Below, in pieces: positions 48,924-57,250 of a stretch of 64,000 nt of DNA. Numbering within the stretch: the first letter of the stretch is position 1; every line of letters starts with the position of its first letter. The DNA comes from Campylobacter concisus (lineage in GTDB: Bacteria > Campylobacterota > Campylobacteria > Campylobacterales > Campylobacteraceae), in NCBI RefSeq assembly GCF_002913045.1, contig NZ_PPAF01000041.1, positions 62,001 through 126,000 of the forward strand, given 5' to 3'. The notes beneath the pieces were generated by a model. That model did no database searches, was not told where the DNA came from, and saw only the letters and a list, made by a program, of their open reading frames with translations. The translations under genes and the position numbers were made by a program.

Positions 48924-51395
48924 ATGGCTAATTTTGCAAAGTATATAAAACAGGATAAAAATAATAAAATAATAGACCCAAGTAAAATTTTTACATCACT
49001 ACCACAAAAACATTATCAATATTTACGTACTCCACAAAATGATGTCATTGAAAAATGGTTTAAACGAAGAGATGAGAGTGCAATAATTATAAAAATGAAT
49101 ACTGGTAGCGGTAAAACATTAGCAGGTCTCCTTATATTGGAGAGCTGTTTAAGGGAAAATAAGGGGCCTTGTGTGTATGTTGTTCCTGATAATTATCTAA
49201 TAGAGCAAGTTAAGAAGGAAGCAGATATATTAGGGATTCGAACAACTACAAATATTGATTCCATTAACTTTGAAACCTCAAAGGAAATTTTAATTTGCAA
49301 TATATATCAACTATTTAATGGACAAAGTAAATTTGGAATTAGAAAATCTGAAATTGAAGTCGGTAGTATAGTTATCGATGACGCACATGCTTGTATAGAT
49401 ATTATAGATAAGCAGTTTGCTATAACGATTACAAAGGATAAAAATAAAAATTTATATGATCAAATTTTTGGACTCTTTATTAACGATATTGGAAATCAAA
49501 GCCAGTCATTAGCAATAAAACTTAAATCAAATGAACCTAATGCTATGGGACTTGTCCCTTTTTGGAATTGGCAAAAAAAATATCAAGACGTTTTTAAATT
49601 TATAATAGAAATTGGAGATGATGATTTAAAGAAATTCAATTTAAAATTATTAGAAGAGAATTTTGAATTATGTAGATGTGTGATTAGTTCAGATAGAATC
49701 GAGATAGTACCTCATATTATTCCTATACAAGAGTTTGTATCTTTTGAGAAAGCTAGGCGCAAAATTTTTATGACAGCGACACTTGTGGATGATAGTATTC
49801 TCTCAACTCATTTTAATATAGATGAAAAATATTTAAATACTCCAATTACTCCAAAAATGGTAAATGATATTGGTGAACGTCTTATTTTTGCTCCGCAAAT
49901 AATAGATCCAGAGATAACAACGAAAGATATTCAAGAAATGTTGCAGAATTTGGTTAATGAGTTAGGATGCAACATTTCAATAATTTCACCATCTTTTCAA
50001 AAGAGTGAAATATGGAAAAATATGGCAACTAGAATATCTGATAAAAGCAATATTGTAGAATGTGTAAATGAACTTAAAGATAAAAATTTAAAAAGCAATA
50101 TTGTTGTTTTTGTGAATAGGTATGATGGCATAGATTTGCCAAATGATGCTTGTAGAATTTTATTAATAGATGGATTGCCAAAGGCGCAAAGGCTAATAGA
50201 TCAAATAAATGAGAGCTATTTGCAAGGAGATGATGATAGAATATTAAACCAAAAAATACAAAAAATTGAACAAGGAATGGGTAGAGGGATAAGGTCTAAT
50301 TCTGATTACTGTGTTGTATTGTTACTGGGGTCTGATTTGGCTAAAGTGGCCGCAATACATAAACATAAATTTTCGGAGGCAACAAGACATCAATTTGAAT
50401 TATCAGAGGAGATAATGGAAGATTGCAAGGGTTTAGAGGACATCCAAACAACTATTTCACAAGTGTTGCAAAGAGACAAGAATTGGATACAAGCACACAT
50501 TGATAGAATTTCAAATATAGAGTTCAAAGTAAACTGCTTAAATACTTTTTTTATAGAATTGCGAAAAGTTTACAATCTTGCTATTAATAAAAACTATAAA
50601 GTAGCACAAGAGATTTTAGAAAGTTATATAAACAAATTACCACAAGAGGATAAAATCTTTATAGGCTATGCAAAACAGATTCTTGCAGAATATACAAACT
50701 TTATAGATCCAAGTAAAGCACAAGAAATTTTAAGGTCTGCATGCAATCTAAACAATCAAATTTTAAAACCGATTAGCGGAATAGAATATAGTAAAATTTC
50801 TCAACAAAAAAACCAGGTGGACAATATAATTAACTATATATCCTACTTTACAAATATAAATGACTTAATAATAGAAGTTGATGAAATTTTATCTTATTTA
50901 AATTTTACAAAAGATACCTATGAGAAATTTGAAGATTCAATTAAAAGAATTGGTTCAGCATTAGGTTTCTATTCACAAAGACCGGATAGAGAGTATAAAT
51001 GTGGTCCTGACAATTTTTGGGCAATTGATAATAGATATTTTATAATAGAATGTAAAAATGGTGTAATAACAGATACTATTTCAAAAAGCGATATAGAGCA
51101 GATAACCTCGTCCACTAGCTGGTTTAATCAAACTTATCACATTAAAGATAAAAATAACTATTTTTCTATTTTGATTCATCCAAGCAACAAAATATCACAA
51201 GATGCATTTTCTAATGAAAAAATAAGAATCATAACAGATAAAAATTTGCAAATTTTTAAGGAAAATATTAGAGGTTTTTTTAATTCAATAAAAAATAAAT
51301 CAAGCGATAACAAAGCTATTGAGAAGCAATTAAAACACTACAAGTTAGAACCGCTTTTAATAATTGATAATTATACAGAAGATTACAAAAAATAA
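48924..51395 (+). CDS. Stand-alone helicase-nuclease fusion (XPD/DinG-like SF2 helicase + PD-(D/E)XK), probable anti-phage gene
   Basis: 823 residues. The helicase half shows Walker A MNTGSGKT (58-65), a DEAH-box variant IDDAHA (151-156), motif III FMTATL (282-287), motif V around FVNRYDGIDLP (396-406) and motif VI QGMGRGIR (450-457), an XPD/Rad3-like set. Residues 520-660 are helical. The C-terminus carries a restriction-type nuclease: GFYSQRPDREYKCGPDNFW (681-699, likely Asp696) then FIIECKN (706-712; Glu709, Lys711). The architecture matches that reported for Hna-type abortive-infection proteins; this is inference. The gene is far more AT-rich than its right neighbour (11 G/C in 60 bases at 49441-49500), has an AAGGAG site, no partner gene, and sits between housekeeping genes, which points to horizontal acquisition. 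Confidence 0.8.
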   Translation: MANFAKYIKQDKNNKIIDPSKIFTSLPQKHYQYLRTPQNDVIEKWFKRRDESAIIIKMNTGSGKTLAGLLILESCLRENKGPCVYVVPDNYLIEQVKKEADILGIRTTTNIDSINFETSKEILICNIYQLFNGQSKFGIRKSEIEVGSIVIDDAHACIDIIDKQFAITITKDKNKNLYDQIFGLFINDIGNQSQSLAIKLKSNEPNAMGLVPFWNWQKKYQDVFKFIIEIGDDDLKKFNLKLLEENFELCRCVISSDRIEIVPHIIPIQEFVSFEKARRKIFMTATLVDDSILSTHFNIDEKYLNTPITPKMVNDIGERLIFAPQIIDPEITTKDIQEMLQNLVNELGCNISIISPSFQKSEIWKNMATRISDKSNIVECVNELKDKNLKSNIVVFVNRYDGIDLPNDACRILLIDGLPKAQRLIDQINESYLQGDDDRILNQKIQKIEQGMGRGIRSNSDYCVVLLLGSDLAKVAAIHKHKFSEATRHQFELSEEIMEDCKGLEDIQTTISQVLQRDKNWIQAHIDRISNIEFKVNCLNTFFIELRKVYNLAINKNYKVAQEILESYINKLPQEDKIFIGYAKQILAEYTNFIDPSKAQEILRSACNLNNQILKPISGIEYSKISQQKNQVDNIINYISYFTNINDLIIEVDEILSYLNFTKDTYEKFEDSIKRIGSALGFYSQRPDREYKCGPDNFWAIDNRYFIIECKNGVITDTISKSDIEQITSSTSWFNQTYHIKDKNNYFSILIHPSNKISQDAFSNEKIRIITDKNLQIFKENIRGFFNSIKNKSSDNKAIEKQLKHYKLEPLLIIDNYTEDYKK

Positions 51396-51411
51396 TTTTA
51401 AGGAGCCAAAA

Positions 51412-52623
51412 GTGTCAAATATCTTAATTATAGGCGCGGGCGGCGTGAGCCAAGTCGCGACCGTAAAATGCGCGATGAACGCGGACGTTTTTAGCAAGAT
51501 CACCCTTGCTAGCCGCACCAAAAGCAAGTGCGACGCGATCGCCAAATTTATAAAAGACCGCCTAGGCGTTGCTATCGGCACCGCCCAGATCGACGCGGAC
51601 GATACCGACGCCGTGATCGCGCTCATCAAAAAAACGGGCGCCGATTTGCTTTTAAACGTTGCGCTGCCCTATCAAGACCTAACTCTCATGGACGCGTGCT
51701 CTCGCGCCGGCATCCCATACATCGATACCGCAAACTACGAGCACCCCGACACGGCGAAATTTGAATACAAGCTGCAGTGGGCGAAGGACGAGGATTTTAA
51801 AAAGGCGGGCACCATGGCGCTTCTTGGCTCTGGCTTTGACCCAGGCGTGACAAACGTATTTTGCGCCTACGCGCAGCAAAATCTCTTTGACGAGATCCAT
51901 GAAATCGACATCCTAGACTGCAACGCAGGCGATCACGGCTATCCGTTTGCGACAAATTTCAACCCAGAGATAAATTTACGTGAAGTGAGCGCAAAAGGTC
52001 GCTACTGGGAGCGCGGCGAGTGGAAAGAAACCGAGCCGATGGAAATAATGTTCAAATGGGACTATCCGAAAGTCGGTGTCAAGGACAGCTACTTGCTCTA
52101 TCACGAGGAGCTAGAAAGCTTAGTAAAAAACATCAAAGGGCTAAAGCGAATCCGCTTTTTTATGACCTTTGGACAAAGCTACCTCATGCATATGAAATGC
52201 CTAGAAAACGTCGGCATGCTGCGCATCGACGAGGTTGAGCATAACGGCGTGAAAATCGTGCCGATACAGTTTCTAAAAACTCTACTGCCTGATCCTGCGT
52301 CGCTAGGCCCTAGAACGAAGGGTAAAACCAACATCGGCTGCGTGATCCGCGGGCTCAAGGACGGCAAAGAGCGTCAAGTCTACATCTACAACGTCTGCGA
52401 CCACGAGACTTGCTACGCCGAGACGGGCGCGCAGGCGGTGAGCTACACGACGGGCGTGCCTGCGATGATCGGCTCGATGATGGTAGCAAAGGGCATTTGG
52501 AGCGGAAAAGGCGTATTTAATATGGAAAATTTTGACGCCAAGCCTTTCATGGACGAGCTAAATAAGCAGGGCTTGCCGTGGGAGATCATCGAAATGAAGC
52601 CAGGAGAAAGATACGAAGTCTAA
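51412..52623 (+). CDS. Carboxynorspermidine/carboxyspermidine synthase (saccharopine dehydrogenase family)
   Basis: 403 residues from a GTG at 51412 that has AAGGAG 6 bases upstream; an in-frame longer form would start inside the helicase gene. It opens with a Rossmann motif LIIGAGGVSQVA. The family condenses aspartate semialdehyde with a diamine to a carboxy-polyamine, which NspC (present at 62.3 kb) then decarboxylates; this is the route to spermidine reported in Campylobacter. Codon use is markedly GC-rich (34 G/C in 60 bases at 51541-51600), unlike the gene immediately before it. Confidence 0.9.
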   Translation: MSNILIIGAGGVSQVATVKCAMNADVFSKITLASRTKSKCDAIAKFIKDRLGVAIGTAQIDADDTDAVIALIKKTGADLLLNVALPYQDLTLMDACSRAGIPYIDTANYEHPDTAKFEYKLQWAKDEDFKKAGTMALLGSGFDPGVTNVFCAYAQQNLFDEIHEIDILDCNAGDHGYPFATNFNPEINLREVSAKGRYWERGEWKETEPMEIMFKWDYPKVGVKDSYLLYHEELESLVKNIKGLKRIRFFMTFGQSYLMHMKCLENVGMLRIDEVEHNGVKIVPIQFLKTLLPDPASLGPRTKGKTNIGCVIRGLKDGKERQVYIYNVCDHETCYAETGAQAVSYTTGVPAMIGSMMVAKGIWSGKGVFNMENFDAKPFMDELNKQGLPWEIIEMKPGERYEV

Positions 52624-52660
52624 ATTTAGGCTTGTCTTTTTCTACTTATACTTCGTTGGT

Positions 52661-52747
52661 TTTAAATTTTGCTCGGTCATTACCCACTCGGTAACTCCCG
52701 TCACAAAATTTAAAACCGCCTCGTCTAAGCGAAAAATACTTCACCTG
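52661..52747. repeat. Structured repeat, copy 1
   Basis: An 11-base perfect inverted repeat (52661-52671 with 52704-52714) encloses CTCGGTCAT, an inner hairpin TACC-CACTC-GGTA (52681-52693), and ACTCCCGTC. A further 30 bases downstream (CCGCCTCGTCTAAGCGAAAA) are also shared, imperfectly, with copy 2. Confidence 0.75.
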
Positions 52748-52860
52748 ATTTTTATTAAATTTAATCTTGGGACGAAATTTACTTCTTCTGTTTAGATACG
52801 AGCATAGCGATGTAGAAAACATTTAAAATCATCTCGCGATACTTTGCCTTATAATCTTGC

Positions 52861-52949
52861 ATTTAAATTTTACTCGGTCATGTATTTTATGTACACTCCC
52901 GTCGTAAAATTTAAATCCGTCTTGATTAAGGCAAAAATACCGCGCCTTG
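52861..52949. repeat. Structured repeat, copy 2
   Basis: Same plan as copy 1, 200 bases downstream in the same orientation: a 13-base perfect inverted repeat (52861-52873 with 52904-52916) encloses CTCGGTCAT, an inner hairpin GTAT-TTTAT-GTAC (52882-52894) and ACTCCCGTC. The inner stem differs from copy 1 in sequence but keeps pairing, which is compensatory change. Confidence 0.75.
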
Positions 52950-53158
52950 CTCTGTTGTATTTAAATTTCTAGTTTAAATTTTGCACCGCTAGCATTCAAA
53001 TTTTACATCAATTTTAGTTTAAGCTTCCACGCCAAAAAGCGTTTAAATTTAGCTATAATCGTGCAGAATTTATCAAAACAAATTTGAGTAAATTTAAAGC
53101 TTCCAATCTCTAGTCGCGCAAACCCTACGCCCACCCAAATAATAACAAAAGGGAAAAT

Positions 53159-54336
53159 TTGAACTCTTCAAGAACTTCACTATCTTTTTTAGTCGTGCTA
53201 AGCGCGCTTATGGCGTGTACATCGCTATCTATGGACGTATATCTGCCCGCTATGCCTACGATGGAGCGACAGTTGCATGGCGATGCGGAGCTCACGATAA
53301 CGGGCTTTTTGATCGGCTTTGCTATAGCGCAGCTCGTATGGGGGGCCTATCAGCGATAGGACTCGGCGTAAAATCCCGCTTTTTATCGGTATGGCGCTCT
53401 TTGCGATCGGATCAGTAGGATGTGCGATGTCGGGCACTATGCTGCGCCCTTTTCTGGCGCGTGTTTCAGGCTTGTGGGCGCATGCGTAGGACCGATGCTA
53501 AGCAGGGCCAAAGCCATAAAATGCGGAGCGATCTTTTCGGTAGCTCGCAGGCCGCACAGATGCTCTCTACGCTGGTTATCATCATGGCGATAGCGCCGAT
53601 AGTGGGTCCGTTATTGGGTGGCACGATACTGGAGTTCGGCTCTTGGCACGGGATATTTTGGCTGATGGCGCTAGCTAGCGCGATTATGTTTGCGATGATT
53701 TTTTCTCTACCGGAGACCTTGCCGCCGCAAAAGCGCTCCACAAAGCCCATCGTATCGTCTTTTAGAAACTATCTAATATTATTGAAAGACGCCAAATTTA
53801 TGCGCTACACTCTTAGCGTGACGTTTGCTTGCGTTGCCGCCTATGCCTTTATCACGGGCTCATCGTTTGTATATATCGATTATTTCGGCATTCCTAGCAA
53901 ATACTACGGATTTTTATTCGGCATAAACATCGTGGGCGTCATGGCGCTAAGTTTCGTAAATAAAAAGCTGGTAAAGCGCTATGCGCTAAACCGCCTGCTC
54001 ATAGTCTCCACGCTCGTTGCCACGCTTGCTGCCTGCGTGCTGTTTGCGTTTGCGTTTTTCAAAACGGGCGGAGTTCTTGGCGTGATAATCCCGATGTTTT
54101 TCGTTTTTAGTATGAACGGCATCATCGCTTCTTGCTCAAATGCCGCCGCTCTTGATAGCGTGCCACAGGAGATGAAGGGCTCGGCCGCTGCACTCATCGG
54201 CTCGTTGCAATACGGCAGCGGCATCCTCTCATCGGCGATGCTTGCGGCGTTTTCTGTGGGTACGCCGCGAGTGATGTCTTGGATAATAGCTCTGTTTGTT
54301 TGGCTAAGCGCGCTCGCGGCGTATTTTAATAAATAA
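53159..54336 (+). pseudogene. Bcr/CflA-type MFS drug exporter, multiply frameshifted
   Basis: A TTG-started frame (MNSSRTSLSFLVVLSALMA, then LSMDVYLPAMP typical of Bcr/CflA) stops at 53359. Dropping one G from a run of six (53340-53345) would continue it as W-G-P-I-S-D-R through FIGMALFAIGSVGCAMSG. Homology then moves into another frame (WRVFQACG, about 53445-53480), shifts again for ACVGPMLSRA, and returns for DLFGSSQAAQML, after which the last 270 residues (helices 5-12) are intact to 54336. At least three separate lesions make this a dead gene. It is GC-rich like its left neighbour. Confidence 0.85.
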
Positions 54337-54804
54337 ATTTAGCCTTGCGGTTTTGACTCAAATTTTAATCAAATTCGCAAATTTCGGTCACCAAAGCCAC
54401 AAATCAAATTTGACGCCGACGGGCCTAGCCAAATTTTACTTTTTCTTATTTTCGCTTTTTTGCGCGTTTAGCGCCTCAAATTTCTGCTTTAAAATTTTAA
54501 AAACCTCGTGCTTTAAGAGTTCGTATTTGTCGTATATCACGGCGTTATCATCGCCGCTAGGCTACATGAGGCCATATGCTAGCCTGCCTTTTTTTAAATT
54601 TTATGTTTGAAACACTAATTTTGCGCTTGGCGTCTATCTCGGGGATACCGATTTCGTCGATATCTTTAAAATAAAATTTCGCATTCTTGCCGCCTTTTTG
54701 TATGAAAAATCCGTTGTCTTCGATTTTTCGGTATCACGGAATAAGAAACTAGGATAAAGAGGTAATTTCGGCGCAAGCTAACTTACTGGCACCGAAATTG
54801 AAAG
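54337..54804. other. Region without an intact gene, holding a minus-strand gene remnant
   Basis: Between the decayed transporter and the YceI gene there is no intact frame. The remnant at 54436-54735 accounts for most of it; a plus-strand open frame at 54353-54610 is antisense to that remnant and is not supported. Confidence 0.6.
54436..54735 (-). pseudogene. Truncated, frameshifted paralogue of the membrane protein at 61115-61579
   Basis: Reading the minus strand from about 54735, one frame gives RKIEDNGFFIQKGG then AKFYFKDIDEIGIPE, closely matching RIEDDGFIITKGS and IKFYFKDIDEIAIK of the gene at 61.1-61.6 kb. It then shifts frame to give YGLM-stop-PSGDDNAVIYDKYELLK, matching FGLVQPLGDDLIIIFDKYELSK, and ends at a TAA (54436-54438). 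The two membrane helices of the intact copy are missing and one Gln codon is a TAG. Base composition is GC-rich like the adjacent pseudogene. Confidence 0.8.
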
Positions 54805-55350
54805 TTATTTTATCACCGCTTCAAAGCCAACATCTACATCTGGATAGCTCTTTCCGCCATGAAATGGTTTAGCGGCAGTGGCAAATTTATCAAAGCTTTC
54901 ATTTAGCTTCAAATCATTTACAAGATCAACTGAAAATTTTGCCATTAGCTTGCCATTTTGTAATTCATATTTTGTTTTAAAAGTTTTTGAATTGCCATTT
55001 ATACTAAGCTCAACATCCATTTCTCCGGCTTTATCATCGCCATTTACTGCTACGATCTTACCATCTACTGCCTTGCCATCGAAAATAATGCCAATCCTTT
55101 TATCGCGGTCAGGTAGCTTTGTGTCGATATCTTTTGGCTCAAGCTTAAATTCAAAGCTCTTTAAAAAATCAGCAAAATTTGCATTTTCTTGACTTTTAAA
55201 ATTTATCGTTTTAAAAGTACCTGGTACGGCTGTCTTATTTGCTAGCTTGTAGCCAGTAAATGTTACCTTTGGTTCACCTTCTACGCTAAATGCAAGAGCT
55301 GAAACTGCAAAAAATGAAGCTGCTAAAGCAACAGAAGTAAGTTTGTTCAT
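54805..55350 (-). CDS. YceI-family periplasmic protein
   Basis: 181 residues: signal peptide (about 1-20, ending ALAFS) and a lipocalin-like YceI domain (starting EGEPKVTFTGYKLANKTAVPGTF). YceI proteins bind isoprenoid-type lipids; the physiological role is unclear. It has its own -10 box upstream and AAAGGA before the ATG. Confidence 0.9.
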   Translation of the reverse strand: MNKLTSVALAASFFAVSALAFSVEGEPKVTFTGYKLANKTAVPGTFKTINFKSQENANFADFLKSFEFKLEPKDIDTKLPDRDKRIGIIFDGKAVDGKIVAVNGDDKAGEMDVELSINGNSKTFKTKYELQNGKLMAKFSVDLVNDLKLNESFDKFATAAKPFHGGKSYPDVDVGFEAVIK

Positions 55351-55389
55351 AAAGTATCCTTTTTATAATATTGATAATAAATATCGCAA

Positions 55390-55395
55390 ATTATA
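55390..55395 (-). promoter_or_regulatory. Candidate -10 box (TATAAT) for the YceI gene
   Basis: On the minus strand the sequence reads GGGTATATAATTTG, 40 bases before the YceI start. Confidence 0.45.
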
Positions 55396-55410
55396 TACCC
55401 ACTTACTTCA

Positions 55411-55433
55411 AAAAAGACTTAAAAACTCTTTTT
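55411..55433. terminator. Inverted repeat after the NnrS gene, possible terminator
   Basis: AAAAAGA (55411-55417) and TCTTTTT (55427-55433) pair across nine bases. On the minus strand the second arm runs into further Ts, so it could end the receptor-ABC-NnrS transcript. AT-only stem, hence weak. Confidence 0.35.
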
Positions 55434-55461
55434 AATTAATGAATAAATTTTTAATATCTTT

Positions 55462-56568
55462 TTACTCTGGATCATCGCTAAAATCGTTATCTCTAAAGAT
55501 CACATAAAAATTTATGAGCCAAAAAACAAAAGCAATTATTATGAGTGTTGCTGGTAAATGAATATAAAAGCCACTCCAAAAATAAGCCAAAATTCCTCTA
55601 CTAATGCCAGCTAAAAGAACTAAAATAAAAGCAATTCTACTAAGGCGTAAAAACTCAAGCTCTTGTCCGCTGTGACGAAGTCCTGCGACATTAAATATAA
55701 GCATCACGCTAAAAATTACCGCATTTATCGCTATTAGATGCATAAAATTTGTTTCAAGATGGAGTTCAAAAATACCGCTAAAGCCGATCCCTAAAAATCC
55801 AATCGCTAAAAATAGCTGCATAAAATAGTATAAAAGCACAAAACTATGCCTAAAAAGCTCTTTATAATGCCATTCTTTAAGCTTTGCAAGTACCGCACTT
55901 CCACAAGCTATCGCAGCATAATAGACACCTAAGCTTGCTTCAAAAAATATATTTAAAAGTAAAAAGGCACAAACGCAGCAAATAGCGATATTTTTATAGA
56001 TAAAATTTGGCACAAAAACAGCTTCATCCATGCCTTTTTCTCTTTTTAACGCTTCTTTTCCAAGCACGACACTAACGCGGTAAGAGATGAGTAAGATAGC
56101 GATTATGTGAATAAAAACTTGTAAATTTAGAAATTTTTCGTTGCCGCTTATTAGATAATAAATTTCAAAGCCTAAAATGCCAAACAAAAAGCCAAGTACG
56201 CCAAATTGATCATCGTTTTTATCCTGCCAGATCATATAAAGGCAAAGCAAAACCAAGTAAAGCCAAAAAAGAGCGATAAGGCAGTGTGCTAAAAATAGGC
56301 TAAAAAATGCCAAGATAAAGCTTATAAAAAAGAGTGAAAATAATATATAGGCGTGTATTTTTAGAGATGCTTGAAAATTTGTCCAATCAGTTAGTCCAGT
56401 TAGCAAAAATCCAGCATAAGCAAGCGCTAAAAAGAGTTGCAAAAATATAAATTTATGTAAGCTCACAAAATCAGTTGGAGTAAAAAACACACTAGCACCA
56501 AGCACCGCACAGGCGGCACTCATTAAGAAAAATATTCTCATAGGATGAGTAAAAAAGTTATTAATCAT
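55462..56568 (-). CDS. NnrS-family haem/copper membrane protein
   Basis: About 368 residues, 12 predicted helices. The start MINNFFTHPMRIFFLMSA is the NnrS opening (THP-R-FF); I use the ATG at 56568, preceded by AAAGGGC, over one 27 bases earlier. NnrS proteins are linked to nitric oxide tolerance and contain haem and copper. Here it is the last gene of an operon with an ABC importer and a TonB-dependent receptor. Confidence 0.85.
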   Translation of the reverse strand: MINNFFTHPMRIFFLMSAACAVLGASVFFTPTDFVSLHKFIFLQLFLALAYAGFLLTGLTDWTNFQASLKIHAYILFSLFFISFILAFFSLFLAHCLIALFWLYLVLLCLYMIWQDKNDDQFGVLGFLFGILGFEIYYLISGNEKFLNLQVFIHIIAILLISYRVSVVLGKEALKREKGMDEAVFVPNFIYKNIAICCVCAFLLLNIFFEASLGVYYAAIACGSAVLAKLKEWHYKELFRHSFVLLYYFMQLFLAIGFLGIGFSGIFELHLETNFMHLIAINAVIFSVMLIFNVAGLRHSGQELEFLRLSRIAFILVLLAGISRGILAYFWSGFYIHLPATLIIIAFVFWLINFYVIFRDNDFSDDPE

Positions 56569-57250
56569 AATAAATTTGCCCTTTGAAATTTTCATCTATC
56601 ATCTTGCTAATAAACGTAAAATCGCGCTCTTTAAAATTTTTGTCTATTTCAAGTTCTCTTTGTATGACTGCGCCTTTACTTGATAGGAAATAAATTCTAT
56701 TTGACATCTTTACGGCCTCCATTCTATCGTGTGTAACGAGAACTACGCTCATACCTTCACTTACTCTTTGGCCAATAATTTCAATTAAAATTTCTTTCAT
56801 ATCATAATCAAGCCCAGAAAAAGGCTCATCCATCAAAAGTAGATCAGGTTTTGTCACAACCGCTCTTACGAAAGCGACCCTTTGTCTCATACCGCCGCTT
56901 AGCTCACTTGGGTATTTTAAAGTATCCTTTTGGCTTAGCCCAACCTTTTTAAAAAGCTCTAAAACAGCGTTAATGTCTGGTTTATCCATAACTAAAAGCA
57001 CATTTTCAAGAGCATTTTTCCATGTTAGCAGGCGATTTTCTTGAAAAAAATATGTAGTCTTTTTAAAGTTATTAAAAATTTTTCCTTTTCTAGGCTCATT
57101 TAGTCCGCTAATAAGTCGAAGTATCGTCGTTTTGCCACATCCTGATGGCCCAAAAAGCGTCACTACCTCGCCACCTTTTACATTTAGGCTAAAATTCCTT
57201 ACGACCTTATCTCTTAAAATTTCATACTCTACATTTTTAAGCTCAAGCAT
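56561..57250 (-). CDS. ABC transporter ATP-binding protein (SsuB/TauB class)
   Basis: About 229 residues from the second of two adjacent ATGs (GGAG 6 bases upstream). Walker A GPSGCGKT is at 34-41, the signature ELSGGMRQRVAFVRA and Walker B LLLMDEPFSGLD are intact, and the H-loop VLVTHD follows. Class of the sulfonate/taurine/nitrate-type importers. It overlaps the permease gene and the NnrS gene. Confidence 0.9.
   Translation of the reverse strand: MLELKNVEYEILRDKVVRNFSLNVKGGEVVTLFGPSGCGKTTILRLISGLNEPRKGKIFNNFKKTTYFFQENRLLTWKNALENVLLVMDKPDINAVLELFKKVGLSQKDTLKYPSELSGGMRQRVAFVRAVVTKPDLLLMDEPFSGLDYDMKEILIEIIGQRVSEGMSVVLVTHDRMEAVKMSNRIYFLSSKGAVIQRELEIDKNFKERDFTFISKMIDENFKGQIYYD

Larger units (their letters stand above)
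52624..53158. other. Gene-free 535-base region with diverged structured repeats
   Basis: No convincing coding frame on either strand. It holds two copies of a structured repeat (listed separately), an AT-rich linker between them, and a TATAAT at 53054-53059 that would serve the decayed transporter downstream. Confidence 0.6.

Noticed and set aside
48924-51395. Type I or III restriction-modification subunit
   Set aside because: There is no methyltransferase or specificity gene nearby, and the motif VI form (QGMGRGIR) fits XPD/DinG-like helicases better than HsdR.
52624-53158. tRNA or CRISPR array in the repeat-containing intergenic region
   Set aside because: No cloverleaf with a T-loop consensus is visible, and the two repeats are 200 bases apart, diverged and self-complementary over their outer arms, unlike CRISPR direct repeats with short unique spacers.
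53340-53345. Run of six G as a phase-variation switch for the exporter
   Set aside because: Correcting this run alone does not restore the gene, because further frame changes follow within 200 bases; phase-variable Campylobacter tracts are also usually longer.
54353-54610. 85-codon plus-strand frame
   Set aside because: It is antisense to a recognisable minus-strand gene remnant and its product resembles nothing.
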